64,000 nucleotides of DNA from Paracoccaceae bacterium (GTDB lineage: Bacteria; Pseudomonadota; Alphaproteobacteria; Rhodobacterales; Rhodobacteraceae). The DNA lies in the NCBI GenBank assembly GCA_020832655.1, contig JAFIEF010000004.1, positions 1 through 64,000 on the forward strand. The letters run 5' to 3'. Position 1 is the stretch's first letter; the number at the start of each line of letters is the position of its first letter. Below the pieces are notes generated by a model, which was not told where the DNA came from, ran no database searches, and saw only the letters and a list, made by a program, of their open reading frames with translations. Below, piece after piece: positions 26,053-36,952 of the stretch. The translations under genes were made by a program, and so were the position numbers.

Positions 26053-27447
26053 TCAGGGCAGCCAGTTCTGCACCAGTCTGACGACGCGCTTTACTGCCGT
26101 ATTATCAAATAGTTTGGGGGAAAAATAGGCGCTTGCCGCGCGTTTGCCGATTTCCGCCAATGTCGGATAGGGCAGAACTGTCGCGGCCATCGCCGACAGT
26201 TTCATGCGGTTGGCCATTGCCAGCGCGAAGGGCGCGATCACCTCGCCCGCCTGACGCCCGACAATGGTCACGCCCACAGGCCGCCCGCCCGCCACCATCA
26301 GCTTGCAGAAACCTTGCGTGCAGCCCTCGGCCTGCGCACGATCGATCTGGTCATAACCGATCTTGTGGACCGAAAGCCGCGCACCGAATTTCGCGCGCGC
26401 CGCCGCTTCGGTCAGGCCGATCTGGGCAAGTTCGGGGTCGGTATAGCTGACATGGGGGATGTGGTCAGTGCGCGCTTTGGCGGGCAGGCCAAACAGCATG
26501 GAGCGGATGATCACCCCGGCATGATACCCCGCCAGATGGGTGAACTGCCCCTGCCCTGCCACATCGCCAATGGCATAAACGCGCCGGTTACTGCTGCGCA
26601 GCCCGGCATCAACAGTGATGCCGCGCGCGTCATGGGCAATGCCCGCGCGGTCCAGATCCAGCCCGTCCAGACTGGGCTTGCGCCCCACAGCGACCAGCAG
26701 ATCCGTGCCTGCGAAAATGGTGCCACCCGCCACCTGCACTTCTATCGCGCCCTGATCGCCCGAGACCTGCTCGACCTGCACGCCTTCGATGATCTCTATT
26801 CCTTCGCTGCGCAACTGCTTCAGCACAATGGCGGCCGCGTCAAGGTCATCGCGCCCCAGGGCGCGCGCGCCTTCGATCACCGTGACCCGCGCGCCAAGCC
26901 GCCTGTGCGCCTGCGCCATTTCCAGCCCGATGGGACCAGCGCCGATGATCAGCAGATGACGCGGGCAGCTTGTCTGCTCAAACAGCGTTTCATTGGTCAT
27001 GTAGGGAACCGTGTCGATCCCCGTGATCGGCGGGATCAGCGCCGTCGATCCTGTCGCGACCACGAAACGCCGCGCCGAAATGATGGTGTCGCCCACTGCC
27101 ACGCGGTCAGCGCCGGCAAAGCGCGCATGGCCTTGCAGCACCGTCACGCCCAGCCCTTCGAAGCGGTCCACCGAATCATGCGGTTCAATGGCCGCAATCG
27201 CGGCCTTCACATGCGCCATCGCGGCAGTGAAATCCGAAGCTGTCTGGGGCGTGCCGCGCGCGGCAAGCGCCCGCGCCTGTGCCAGCAGCGCCTTTGACGG
27301 CACGCAGCCATAATTCAGGCAATCACCACCCATCTTGTGGCGCTCGACCAGCACCACGCTTGCGCCCATCTGCACTGCCCCGGCCGCAACTGACAGCCCG
27401 CCAGAGCCTGCGCCGATGACGCAGATATCCGTCTTGATATGGCTCAT
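26053..27447 (-). CDS. FAD-dependent pyridine nucleotide-disulfide oxidoreductase (dihydrolipoamide/mercuric reductase family)
   Basis: The 464-residue flavoenzyme has an N-terminal FAD Rossmann motif (VIGAGSGGLSVAAGA), the redox-active disulfide GGDCLNYGCVPSK (Cys43, Cys48), an NAD(P)-binding motif IIGAGPIGLEMAQ, the YAIGDVAGQG FAD motif and a C-terminal dimerisation domain. The usual HPT catalytic His-Glu pair of lipoamide dehydrogenase is not obvious near the C-terminus (LPYPTLAEIGKRAA has Tyr-Pro-Thr instead of HPT). The substrate is therefore probably not lipoamide. It overlaps the upstream TVP38 gene by four bases; the pairing with a membrane TVP38 protein recurs in proteobacteria. Confidence 0.87.
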   Translation of the reverse strand: MSHIKTDICVIGAGSGGLSVAAGAVQMGASVVLVERHKMGGDCLNYGCVPSKALLAQARALAARGTPQTASDFTAAMAHVKAAIAAIEPHDSVDRFEGLGVTVLQGHARFAGADRVAVGDTIISARRFVVATGSTALIPPITGIDTVPYMTNETLFEQTSCPRHLLIIGAGPIGLEMAQAHRRLGARVTVIEGARALGRDDLDAAAIVLKQLRSEGIEIIEGVQVEQVSGDQGAIEVQVAGGTIFAGTDLLVAVGRKPSLDGLDLDRAGIAHDARGITVDAGLRSSNRRVYAIGDVAGQGQFTHLAGYHAGVIIRSMLFGLPAKARTDHIPHVSYTDPELAQIGLTEAAARAKFGARLSVHKIGYDQIDRAQAEGCTQGFCKLMVAGGRPVGVTIVGRQAGEVIAPFALAMANRMKLSAMAATVLPYPTLAEIGKRAASAYFSPKLFDNTAVKRVVRLVQNWLP

Positions 27448-28175
27448 GCCGCGCCCCCATTTCCGCGCACAGCCCTGACGATCACGGGCAGCAGCGACAA
27501 GGCCGCCAACCCCAGCAATGGGCCCAGGATATGCGGCTCGAAGATGATGCCCATATCGGGGGTTTCATCGCGGGCAAAGACCTCGCCCAGCCCAGCCCCC
27601 ACCCATGTATAGATGAACCCGCCCGGCATGATTCCGAAAAAGGTGGTTGCCGCGAAGACCGACAGGCGCACCCCGATCAGGGCAGGGATCACATTCATCA
27701 CGAAGAAGGGCAGGATCGGCATGAAACGCAGCGACAGCAGCACTGGCACCTCATTTTCGCGAATGGCCTGTGTGATGCGCTTGATGCGCCCGTCGCTGGC
27801 ATCGATCCGCGCGGCCATCGCCCGCCCGAAGCCTGCGCGCACGGCCAGAAAGATCAGCACGGCCCCGATGGTCGCCGCTGTCAGGTTGAAGAACGCGCCG
27901 GGAAACACCCCGAACAAAAACCCCCCGGTCAGCGTTGCGGCGGTGGCACCGGGCAACGAGAAGGTGACAATGGCGATGTAGCCCAACACGAACAGGCTGG
28001 CGGTCAGCAGGTAATGCGCATCGCGATAGGCGATCAGCACCGCGCGATTGTCACGCAGGGTTTCAAAGGTCAGATGCTCGCGCAGCACCACCGCGCCGAT
28101 AATCGCAACCATCACGATGATTACAACTGGCAGGCGCTGCCGGAAGGTCGATTTCAATGGGGGCGGGCTGCTCAC
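27444..28175 (-). CDS. TVP38/TMEM64 family (DedA-like) membrane protein
   Basis: The 243-residue polytopic protein has about six hydrophobic segments and the family signature region FSLPGATAATLTGGFLFGVFPG...TIGAVLIF, then RFMPILPFFVMNVIPALIGV. TVP38/DedA proteins are membrane proteins implicated in lipid scrambling or transport. The next gene (a flavin disulfide reductase) starts within its stop codon, so a joint role, perhaps redox-linked, is inferred. Confidence 0.86.
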   Translation of the reverse strand: MSSPPPLKSTFRQRLPVVIIVMVAIIGAVVLREHLTFETLRDNRAVLIAYRDAHYLLTASLFVLGYIAIVTFSLPGATAATLTGGFLFGVFPGAFFNLTAATIGAVLIFLAVRAGFGRAMAARIDASDGRIKRITQAIRENEVPVLLSLRFMPILPFFVMNVIPALIGVRLSVFAATTFFGIMPGGFIYTWVGAGLGEVFARDETPDMGIIFEPHILGPLLGLAALSLLPVIVRAVRGNGGAA

Positions 28176-28351
28176 GCTGTTGGTGTCCTTGCTGATTTGC
28201 TTTCATTCAACTGCGCCATAGTTGGCGGATATGTTTCACCAGTATAGGCCGTATCACGCCACAGTGATGGAAACAGCGCCAAATCCCCGGCTTTCATGCC
28301 CCGCCCCCTGCGACATGGCACGATTCCCGGCCAAAATTGCATGATTGCGAA

Positions 28352-28380
28352 TTGACTTGTGGCAGGCGGGGCCGTAATCA
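28352..28380 (+). promoter_or_regulatory. putative sigma-70 promoter of the rpmH operon
   Basis: TTGACT and TAATCA are separated by exactly 17 bases, about 70 bases upstream of the rpmH start codon, in the otherwise empty 274-base stretch between the divergent TVP38 and rpmH genes. Confidence 0.55.
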
Positions 28381-28449
28381 GCGGGCTTGAATGTGAATGG
28401 GTGGCCGAATCCGGTGGGATTGCGGTTGCCGGAATGAAGGAACGGAGCG

Positions 28450-28584
28450 ATGAAACGCACCTATCAGCCCAGCAATCTGGTCCGCAAGCGTCGTCACGGC
28501 TTTCGCGCGCGCATGGCCACCAAGGCCGGCCGCAAGATCCTGAATGCACGCCGCCGCATGGGCCGCAAGAAGCTTTCGGCCTGA
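28450..28584 (+). CDS. rpmH: 50S ribosomal protein L34
   Basis: The gene is too short for the ORF track: [20 protein letters not shown]... to MGRKKLSA, 44 residues. This is a near-perfect L34 sequence, strongly basic, with the leader GGAACGGAGCG before the ATG. It is followed by rnpA and yidD in the classic rpmH-rnpA-yidD order. Confidence 0.96.
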   Translation: MKRTYQPSNLVRKRRHGFRARMATKAGRKILNARRRMGRKKLSA

Positions 28585-28684
28585 AGCAATTTCAGAAAAA
28601 GTTGCCAGACTTTTTCGGTTCGAGATTGCGCCAAAGCGGACCGCCTTGAGTGGATTGGCCTGCACGCACAGGCAAGACAGGACG

Positions 28685-29107
28685 ATGATGACAGCGCCGT
28701 CGGGATCAGATGTGGCAAGGCAGGACGCCCGCGCCGCAGACGCCCCGGCGGCTTTGTCATGCGCAATGCCCGAAACCCTGCGACAACGCGCCGATTTCCT
28801 GAGTGTGGCCAAGGCGCGGCGCATGCCCTGCCCGGCCTTCCTGCTGCAGGCACGCGTGCGGGGTGATGGCGCGGCAATGCGGGTGGGGTTCACCTGTTCG
28901 AAAAAGCTTGGCAATGCCGTGACCCGCAACCGCGCCAAGCGCCGCCTGCGCGCGATTGCGCGGCAGGTCTTGCCAAGGCATGGGCAGGCAGGGTGGGATT
29001 ATGTGCTGGTGGGCCGCCCACAGGCCACAGTCAGCCGCGATTTTGCTGCCATGTGCGCCGATCTGCGCGCAGCGCTGGCCAAGCTGCATCAGGGGGGCAA
29101 GGCATGA
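28685..29107 (+). CDS. rnpA: ribonuclease P protein component
   Basis: The protein subunit of RNase P, which matures tRNA 5' ends. The family RNR motif is visible as [18 protein letters not shown]. An alanine-rich extension of about 25 residues precedes the conserved [15 protein letters not shown] start. The true start may be 28685, 28688 or the internal ATG before PETLRQ. The stop overlaps the yidD start (ATGA). Confidence 0.92.
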   Translation: MMTAPSGSDVARQDARAADAPAALSCAMPETLRQRADFLSVAKARRMPCPAFLLQARVRGDGAAMRVGFTCSKKLGNAVTRNRAKRRLRAIARQVLPRHGQAGWDYVLVGRPQATVSRDFAAMCADLRAALAKLHQGGKA

Positions 29108-29376
29108 CACCGCTGGCCTGGGTCTTGTCGCTGCCAGTGCGGCTTTATCGCGTGGTCTTCAGCCCCTGGGTAGGGCATAATTGCCGCTATCAGCCCACCT
29201 GTTCGGCCTATGCGCTGGAAGCGCTGGAACGCCACGGCGCGATCAGGGGCGCGTGGCTGGCCGCACGCCGTATCGGGCGCTGCCACCCCTGGGGCAGTTC
29301 AGGCTATGACCCGGTGCCGGGGGCAGACCCCGCGCATGATGCCTGCAAGCCAAAGGGGCATGACCATGCGCGATGA
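29104..29376 (+). CDS. yidD: membrane protein insertion efficiency factor YidD
   Basis: 90 residues with the signature [33 protein letters not shown] and a C-terminal [18 protein letters not shown]. YidD assists YidC-dependent insertion of inner-membrane proteins. An amphipathic N-terminal helix attaches it to the membrane. It overlaps rnpA by four bases and ttcA by 11 bases. Confidence 0.94.
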   Translation: MTPLAWVLSLPVRLYRVVFSPWVGHNCRYQPTCSAYALEALERHGAIRGAWLAARRIGRCHPWGSSGYDPVPGADPAHDACKPKGHDHAR

Positions 29377-30220
29377 CTCCGACCTGCCCCTGATCCTGCG
29401 CGACGCGCCCGACACGACCGAGTTTCGCAAGCTGCGCAAACGCATCATCCGCGACACCCGCACGGTGATCGAGCAATACGGCATGGTCGAACCCGGCGCG
29501 CGCTGGCTGGTGTGCCTGTCGGGCGGCAAGGACAGCTACACGCTGCTGGCCGCGCTGATAGAGCTGCAATGGCGCGGGCTGCTGCCGGTTGATCTGCTGG
29601 CCTGCAATCTGGATCAGGGCCAGCCGGGCTTTCCGGCAACGGTGCTGCCGGATTTCCTGACCAGAATGCAGCTTCCCCACCGGATCGAGTATCAGGACAC
29701 TTATTCCATTGTCATGGACAAGGTGCCGCAGGGGCGCACCTATTGCGCGCTGTGTTCGCGGCTGCGGCGTGGCAATCTGTACCGCATTGCGCGCGAGGAA
29801 GGCTGCAGCGCCGTGGTGCTGGGCCATCATCGCGATGATCTGCTGGAAACCTTCTTCATGAACCTGTTTCATGGCGGGCGGCTGGCCACCATGCCGCCCA
29901 AGCTGGTCAATGAAGAGGGCGATCTGTTCGTCTATCGCCCGCTGGCCTTTGTGGCAGAGGAAGATTGCGACCGCTTTGCCCGCGCGATGAATTACCCCAT
30001 CATTCCCTGCGATCTGTGCGGGTCGCAGGACGGGTTGCAGCGCATGCAGGTCAAGGCGCTGCTGGATGAATGGGAAAAGCGCAGTCCGGGGCGGCGTAAT
30101 GTGATGTTCCGCGCGCTGCTGAATGTGCGCCCCTCGCATCTGGCCGACCCACAGCTTTTCGACTTCCTGTCGCTGGCCACGGCTGGGGCGGGAAAGTTGC
30201 GCTGCGGCGAAGAAGGATAG
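29366..30220 (+). CDS. ttcA: tRNA 2-thiocytidine(32) synthetase TtcA
   Basis: TtcA thiolates C32 of certain tRNAs using ATP and an iron-sulfur cluster. The PP-loop SGGKDS is at residues 52-57; the CALC pair (in [12 protein letters not shown]) and a later CDLCGSQ supply the cluster cysteines. [19 protein letters not shown] is characteristic of the family. The 284-residue start at 29366 has AAGGGG about nine bases upstream; it overlaps the end of yidD. Confidence 0.92.
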   Translation: MRDDSDLPLILRDAPDTTEFRKLRKRIIRDTRTVIEQYGMVEPGARWLVCLSGGKDSYTLLAALIELQWRGLLPVDLLACNLDQGQPGFPATVLPDFLTRMQLPHRIEYQDTYSIVMDKVPQGRTYCALCSRLRRGNLYRIAREEGCSAVVLGHHRDDLLETFFMNLFHGGRLATMPPKLVNEEGDLFVYRPLAFVAEEDCDRFARAMNYPIIPCDLCGSQDGLQRMQVKALLDEWEKRSPGRRNVMFRALLNVRPSHLADPQLFDFLSLATAGAGKLRCGEEG

Positions 30221-30228
30221 CGCGGCCT

Positions 30229-31500
30229 TCAGACGTTTTCGCGCAGCACCCCCCCCGCCAGATAGAGCGAGCCGCAGATCAGCACATGCGCCTGCGGGTC
30301 GCGCGCCGCGATATGGCGCAGCGCATCCATCACGCTTTCAGCCTCGGTGGCAGGGATACCGGCCGCGCTGGCTTGCTGCGCCGTCTCGGAGGCGGACAGC
30401 GTCGCCGCCTCGCCAGGGATAGGCACAGCAAACAGATGCTGCGCATGGGCGGCCAGCGGGCGCATGAAGCCCGCCACATCCTTGGTGTTCAGCATCCCGC
30501 AGATCAGCCAGACGCGCCCCACCCCCATCTGCGCCAGCGTGGCAGAAATTGCCTGACCGGCGGCCGGGTTGTGCCCGCCATCAAGCCATAGCGTGCCAGC
30601 AGGCAGCGCATCGACCAGCGGCCCCTGGCGCAGGCGTTGCATCCGCGCGGGCCATTCGGCGCGGCGCATCGCGGCCTCGGCCCCCGCATCATGGCCCAGC
30701 GCACGCAGGGCTGCCAATGCCATGCCTGCATTCTGCACCTGATGCGGCCCGGCCAGACGCGGCAGGGGCAGATCCAGCAGCCCGGTTTCGTCCTGGTAGA
30801 TCAGCCGCCCGCCATCTGTGCTGACATGCCAGTGCTGACCACAGGCCAGAAGCGGCGCGCCCAGCCGCGCGGCGCGCGCCTCGATCACCTGAGCCGCGAC
30901 ATCATCCTGCGGCCCGACCACAACCGGCACACCGCGCTTGATGATGCCGGCCTTTTCGCCCGCGATCTGGGCCAGGGTCTCGCCCAGATATTGCTGATGA
31001 TCCAGACTGATCGGGGTGATGATGCTCAATGCGGGGTGGTCAATGACATTGGTCGCATCCAGCCGCCCGCCCAAGCCCACTTCCAGCAGCGTGTAATCGG
31101 CGCGCGCGCGGGTGAAGGCCAGCAGCGCGGCGCAGGTCGTGATCTCGAAATAGGTAATGGCGTCCGTGCCATTGGCGGTCAGGCATTCATCCAGCAGCGC
31201 GCTCAGCGCATCTTCGGAAATCAGCCTGCCCGCCAGCCGGATGCGTTCATGAAACCGCGCCAGATGCGGGCTGGTATAGGCATGCACGCTGCATCCCGCC
31301 CCCTCCAGCCCCGCGCGGATCATCGCAAGCGTCGAGCCTTTGCCATTGGTGCCCGCAATATGCACCACCGGCGGCAGGCGGCGTTCGGGATGGTCCAGCG
31401 CGGCCAGCAGGCGCCAGACCCGGTCCAGCGTCAGGTCGATGATCTTGGGGTGGAACGTCATCATCCGCGCCAAAAGCGCGTCAGACCCCTGCACGGGCAT
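30229..31500 (-). CDS. folC: bifunctional folylpolyglutamate/dihydrofolate synthase
   Basis: This enzyme adds glutamate to dihydropteroate and folates. The ATP-binding Mur-ligase-like motif IAGTNGKGST is at about residues 47-56, with YTSPHLARFHERI, FEITTCAALLAF, EVGLGGRLDATN and DGGHNPAAGQA all in the family order. 423 residues is normal. It lies two bases after accD on the same strand, the usual accD-folC arrangement. Confidence 0.94.
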   Translation of the reverse strand: MPVQGSDALLARMMTFHPKIIDLTLDRVWRLLAALDHPERRLPPVVHIAGTNGKGSTLAMIRAGLEGAGCSVHAYTSPHLARFHERIRLAGRLISEDALSALLDECLTANGTDAITYFEITTCAALLAFTRARADYTLLEVGLGGRLDATNVIDHPALSIITPISLDHQQYLGETLAQIAGEKAGIIKRGVPVVVGPQDDVAAQVIEARAARLGAPLLACGQHWHVSTDGGRLIYQDETGLLDLPLPRLAGPHQVQNAGMALAALRALGHDAGAEAAMRRAEWPARMQRLRQGPLVDALPAGTLWLDGGHNPAAGQAISATLAQMGVGRVWLICGMLNTKDVAGFMRPLAAHAQHLFAVPIPGEAATLSASETAQQASAAGIPATEAESVMDALRHIAARDPQAHVLICGSLYLAGGVLRENV

Positions 31501-31502
31501 GC

Positions 31503-32426
31503 TCAGCGGCTTTCCGAAGCAGGCGGCAAGGCAGGCACGCCCTTGTCGGGGGCTGGCAGATCACCATGCACAACCGGGCCTTGTTGGGTCAGCATCCGCA
31601 GGATGGTGGCGATTTCCTCGCGCAGCTTCTGGCGCGGGGTAACGCGGTCCAGCATGCCGTGATCGCGCAGATATTCGGCCCGCTGAAAGCCCTCGGGCAG
31701 GGTTTCGCGGATGGTCTGTTCGATCACGCGCGGCCCGGCAAAACAGATCAGCGCGCCGGGTTCGGCGATCTGGACATCGCCCAGCATGGCATAGCTGGCC
31801 GTCACGCCCCCGGTGGTGGGATGGGTCAGCACCACGATATAGGGCAAGCCTGCCTCGCGCAGCATATCGATGGCAACGGTGCTGCGCGGCATCTGCATCA
31901 GCGACAAGATACCTTCCTGCATGCGCGCCCCGCCCGCGGCGGAAAACAAGACCAGTGGCAGTCGATGGCGCACGGCATGTTCACAGGCGGCGATAATGGC
32001 GTTGCCGACATACATGCCCATCGACCCGCCCATGAAACTGAAATCCTGCGCCACAGCGACAAGGCGGGTGCGCATCACCTCGCCTTCAGCGACCAGCATG
32101 GCTTCCTTCTCGCCCGTGGATTTCTGCGCCGCCTTCATCCGGTCGGGATATTTCTTCTGATCGCGAAAATGCAGCGGATCAGCCACCGGCTGGGGCACGG
32201 CGATTTCATGGAACAGGCCACCATCAAAGAAATGCCCGAACCGCGCACGCGGCGCGATGGTCATGTGATGGCCGCAGGATGTGCAGACGCGCTGATTCTC
32301 GGCCAGTTCGCGATGGAACAGCATGGTGCCGCAGCCGGGGCATTTCTCCCACAGGTTTTCGGGCATTTCACGGCGCGAAAACAGCGAGTTGATTGTGGGG
32401 CGGACGTAATTCGTGATCCAGTTCAT
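31503..32426 (-). CDS. accD: acetyl-CoA carboxylase carboxyltransferase subunit beta
   Basis: Transfers the carboxyl group from biotin to acetyl-CoA in fatty-acid synthesis, together with AccA. The N-terminal zinc ribbon has four cysteines (Cys29, Cys32, Cys48, Cys51 in EKCPGCG...CTSCGHH). The crotonase-like domain shows [14 protein letters not shown] and [15 protein letters not shown]. The ATG at 32426 is behind AAGGTGG; the track's longer form is not needed. A C-terminal tail of about 25 residues is poorly conserved. Confidence 0.95.
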   Translation of the reverse strand: MNWITNYVRPTINSLFSRREMPENLWEKCPGCGTMLFHRELAENQRVCTSCGHHMTIAPRARFGHFFDGGLFHEIAVPQPVADPLHFRDQKKYPDRMKAAQKSTGEKEAMLVAEGEVMRTRLVAVAQDFSFMGGSMGMYVGNAIIAACEHAVRHRLPLVLFSAAGGARMQEGILSLMQMPRSTVAIDMLREAGLPYIVVLTHPTTGGVTASYAMLGDVQIAEPGALICFAGPRVIEQTIRETLPEGFQRAEYLRDHGMLDRVTPRQKLREEIATILRMLTQQGPVVHGDLPAPDKGVPALPPASESR

Positions 32427-32483
32427 AGGCACCACCTTGCAGGGTCTGGCGATTGCAATACTGGCGCGCGGCGCGAATTGCAA

Positions 32484-33374
32484 TCAGCGCGCGCGCAGCC
32501 ACCAGCGACACACAGCCCAGATCAGCACCATGCCCAGCATGTCGAGGCCCAGCATGACCGACATCACCTCGGGGTCTTCGGGGCCGAAAGGCAAGCGATA
32601 AAGCGCCAGCCCGTCCAGCGCCTCGCCGGTGGTGAACACAAGCATCGCCAGCAGGTTATTGGCGAAATGCAGCCCCCAGGCCACGCCCAGCGACCCGCTG
32701 CGCGCGGTCAGATCGGCCAGAATCAGACCGAAAAACCCTGTCGCAAGCACAACCAGCCAGACCGACCCGCCCATTTCCTGCGGCGCGTAATGAACCAGCC
32801 CGAACAGCACCGAGGGCAGCACCATCCACGCCCATCGCGCGGCAAAGCGCGCCGCGAGTTGCTGTTGCAGATAGCCGCGAAACACCAGTTCCTCGGCCCC
32901 GGTCTGGATCAGCAGCCCGATCAGCGCCAGCGGCAGGAACATGACCCAGACCGACCAGTTCACGCCGCGTTCCAGTTCCAGAAAGAACAGGAAATAGAAC
33001 ACTCCGGGCGATGACAGCGCCAGAAATATCCCCATCGCCACCAGAAAATCACGCAGCACTACGGCGCGGGGGCCGAACAGGCTGGCAATGGGGCGGTGAT
33101 GGATGAAGCGCGCGGCGGCAAATACCCCCAGCGCCATGCCGACAAAGGTCAGCAGAAGGAAGATCAGCGAAGCGGGGCTGCGCCCGAGGCCAACCTCTGC
33201 CAGCCCGGCCTCCAGCGCCTTCAGGCCGATGACGGGCCATAATGCCAGCCCCGTCAGCGCCATCCAGCCCAGATAGACCAGCATCACCACTGCCAGCCCC
33301 AGCAGCAGCCGCCATATCTGCGGGCGCAGCCTTGCGGGGGCAACGAAACGATCAAACACCAATGGCGACAACAT
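32484..33374 (-). CDS. CPBP family intramembrane metalloprotease
   Basis: The 296-residue protein has seven to eight hydrophobic segments and the CPBP/Abi motifs EELVFRGYLQ (Glu-Glu-x3-Arg), FGLVHYA and the later HFANNLLA. Bacterial members are prenyl-endopeptidase-like or bacteriocin-immunity proteins; the role here is unknown. The start at 33374 has GGAGAG upstream. It lies directly upstream of accD on the same strand. Confidence 0.85.
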   Translation of the reverse strand: MLSPLVFDRFVAPARLRPQIWRLLLGLAVVMLVYLGWMALTGLALWPVIGLKALEAGLAEVGLGRSPASLIFLLLTFVGMALGVFAAARFIHHRPIASLFGPRAVVLRDFLVAMGIFLALSSPGVFYFLFFLELERGVNWSVWVMFLPLALIGLLIQTGAEELVFRGYLQQQLAARFAARWAWMVLPSVLFGLVHYAPQEMGGSVWLVVLATGFFGLILADLTARSGSLGVAWGLHFANNLLAMLVFTTGEALDGLALYRLPFGPEDPEVMSVMLGLDMLGMVLIWAVCRWWLRAR

Positions 33375-33529
33375 CTGCACTCTCCACTTGCGGCGCGGGA
33401 CAGGCGCAACTGCGGGTCTCAGCCCCACAGATAGCCCCTGCCCGGTGCCCTTCAAACAGATCGGCGGCGGGGTGACAATGCTGCGCGAAAATGACACTGT
33501 AGCGTGCCGGGTCGGGCAGGGAACAGCAT

Positions 33530-34960
33530 ATGGCGACCGTCACAGTCGTTCTGGTCATCATCTTGCAGGTTACATTCATCATCCGCGCGCTGCTGCGTGC
33601 GGGGCTGACGCCATCTGCCCGGCTGGCCTGGGTGACGATGATTTCAGCGCTGCCGGGCGTTGGAATCGCGGCCTATTTCCTGTTCGGCGAAATCCGGCTG
33701 GCACGCGCGCGGCGCGAGCGCATGCGCGAGGTGCGCCACAAGCTTCTGGCTGCGCAACCCATCCCGGCCCCGTTGGATGATCTGGCGCGGGCAGGTGCTG
33801 CGCGACCGGCCTTTGCCGCCGGGATGGCGACCAGCCAGTTCCCGCCACGGGCAGGAAACCGCCTGACCCTGCTGCCCGAAAGCGATGCTATGATGGATGA
33901 CATCATCGACGCCATCGATGCTGCGCAGGATCATGTCCATGTGCTGTTCTATATCTGGCTGGCCGACCGCACCGGCACGCGCATGGCCAATGCCCTGATC
34001 AATGCCGCGCGTCGCGGTGTCGCCTGCCGGGTTCTGGTCGATGATCATGGCGCGCGCTGGCTGATCCGGTCCCCGCTTTGGGGGGCGATGCAGCAGGCCG
34101 GGGTTGCGGTGGACCGTGCAGCCCCGGTGGGCAACCCGCTGATCAGCCTGCTGTTCCAGCGCATCGACCTGCGCAATCACCGCAAGATCGTGGTGGTGGA
34201 TAACCGGCTTAGCTGGGTGGGCAGCCGCAATTGTGCGGATGCCGCCTTTTCGATCAAGCCGCGCTATGCGCCCTGGGTCGATCTGCTGGTGCGGCTGGAA
34301 GGGCCGGCGGTGCTGCAACAGCAGGCCGTGTTCCTGCATGACTGGATGACCCATCACGCCGAAGACCTGAGCCATATTCTGCGCAACGCGCCAGAGCCGC
34401 CCGCTATCGGGCCGGTCATGGCGCAGGTCATCGCCTCTGGCCCCGATGACATCTTTACCACGCCCTCTGACACGCTGCGCGCGATGCTCTATGCCGCAAC
34501 CGAGAAGGTGATGCTGACCACCCCCTATTACGTGCCCGACCCGGCACTGCATACGGCGATCTGTTCGGCCGCCGAACGCGGGATCAGGGTCGATCTGATC
34601 CTGCCTGCGCGCAATGACAACCGCATTGTGGGCGCGGCCACCGAAAGCCTGTTTCCCGACCTCTTGCGCAGCGGGGTGCGGATACATCTGTTCCAGGACG
34701 GGCTGATCCATTCCAAGATCGTGACCGTCGATGGCAGTTTCGGCATGATCGGCACGGCCAACCTGGACCATCGCAGTTTTGACCTGAATTACGAAAACCT
34801 GCTCTTGTTCCGCTGCCCGGCTTTCACCGCGGAAATCGATGCGCGGCAGGACAGCTATATCGCGCGCGCCGCGTGCATCGAGCGCGCCGATGTCGCGGCC
34901 TGGTCGCCGTTGCGGCGCTTGCGCAACAACATCATCGCGCTGGCCAGCCCGCTTCTGTAG
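33530..34960 (+). CDS. cls: cardiolipin synthase (phospholipase D superfamily)
   Basis: Condenses two phosphatidylglycerol molecules to cardiolipin. Two N-terminal membrane segments (VTVVLVIILQVTFIIRAL; VTMISALPGVGIAAYFLFG) are followed by two HKD motifs, NHRKIVVVDNRLSWVGSRN and HSKIVTVDGSFGMIGTANLDHRS. The 476-residue length fits ClsA-type enzymes. The leader is GGGAACAGCAT. It is transcribed divergently from the CPBP gene. Confidence 0.92.
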   Translation: MATVTVVLVIILQVTFIIRALLRAGLTPSARLAWVTMISALPGVGIAAYFLFGEIRLARARRERMREVRHKLLAAQPIPAPLDDLARAGAARPAFAAGMATSQFPPRAGNRLTLLPESDAMMDDIIDAIDAAQDHVHVLFYIWLADRTGTRMANALINAARRGVACRVLVDDHGARWLIRSPLWGAMQQAGVAVDRAAPVGNPLISLLFQRIDLRNHRKIVVVDNRLSWVGSRNCADAAFSIKPRYAPWVDLLVRLEGPAVLQQQAVFLHDWMTHHAEDLSHILRNAPEPPAIGPVMAQVIASGPDDIFTTPSDTLRAMLYAATEKVMLTTPYYVPDPALHTAICSAAERGIRVDLILPARNDNRIVGAATESLFPDLLRSGVRIHLFQDGLIHSKIVTVDGSFGMIGTANLDHRSFDLNYENLLLFRCPAFTAEIDARQDSYIARAACIERADVAAWSPLRRLRNNIIALASPLL

Positions 34961-34972
34961 CGGCCCGCCTGC

Positions 34973-35245
34973 TCAGGCAGGGCGCGCGACCCCTGCGGCC
35001 TGCGCGATCCTGTCCAGCAGCGGTTTCAGATGTTCCGGGGCGGGTTGCGCGCCTGTCACCCACAGATAGAGATCCTGATCATTTTCCGACAACAGCCGGT
35101 CATAGCCGTCCATTTCCTGCGCGCTCATGGCGTCCAGATGCGCATCGGCATAGGGGCCGAGGATCAGATCCATTTCCTTCATGCCGCGCCGCCAGGACCG
35201 CATGCGCAGCATCTTGCGGCGCGCCTCTTCCGGGGTTGGCTGCAT
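34973..35245 (-). CDS. sdhE: FAD assembly factor SdhE
   Basis: Small soluble protein (90 residues) that promotes covalent flavin attachment to succinate dehydrogenase. The RRGMKEMDLILGPYAD segment contains the conserved RGxxE motif; LLSENDQDLYLWVTG matches the family. Its ATG overlaps the stop of the preceding regulator gene by one base. Confidence 0.93.
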   Translation of the reverse strand: MQPTPEEARRKMLRMRSWRRGMKEMDLILGPYADAHLDAMSAQEMDGYDRLLSENDQDLYLWVTGAQPAPEHLKPLLDRIAQAAGVARPA

Positions 35246-35646
35246 CAGATTGCCTCTCGCAGGATCAGGCGCAGGCGCTTTTCGGCGCGGCCCATCCGGG
35301 TTGCCATGCGTGTCATCTCGGCGCGCATCTCGCGCAGATCCTTGAGCAGCGCATCGGCATCTTCGGCCAGTTCCTCGGGGTCGATCGGCTCTGCCAGCCC
35401 CTCGCCCTCGCCGGTCAGCAGCCAGCGCATCGAGACATTCAGCACCCCGGCCAGCATTTGCAGCTTGTTGGCGCGCGGCTCTGAGCGGTCGTTTTCCCAG
35501 CCTTGCAGCGTCTGCACCTTCACACCCAGGCGGCTGGCCAGCTTCGACACGCTCATGCCCTGCGCCTCGCGTGCGGCGGTCAGGCGGTCGCCGAATGTGG
35601 CGTGATCGGCCGAATACCAGTCATTGGTTTCTGTCTGGTCGCTCAT
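35245..35646 (-). CDS. XRE-type helix-turn-helix transcriptional regulator
   Basis: The 133-residue protein has an HTH_3 domain at about residues 20-80: LTAAREAQGMSVSKLASRLGVKVQTLQGWENDRSEPRA, then a helical acidic C-terminus (PIDPEELAEDADALLKDLREMRAEM) that may dimerise. It is placed upstream of sdhE and divergent to aspC, so the shared 100-base region may carry its operators. Ligand and targets unknown. Confidence 0.85.
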   Translation of the reverse strand: MSDQTETNDWYSADHATFGDRLTAAREAQGMSVSKLASRLGVKVQTLQGWENDRSEPRANKLQMLAGVLNVSMRWLLTGEGEGLAEPIDPEELAEDADALLKDLREMRAEMTRMATRMGRAEKRLRLILREAI

Positions 35647-35667
35647 CTTGCACCCTTTCGAATTTGA

Positions 35668-36951
<1,284 letters not shown>

Positions 36952-36952
36952 C

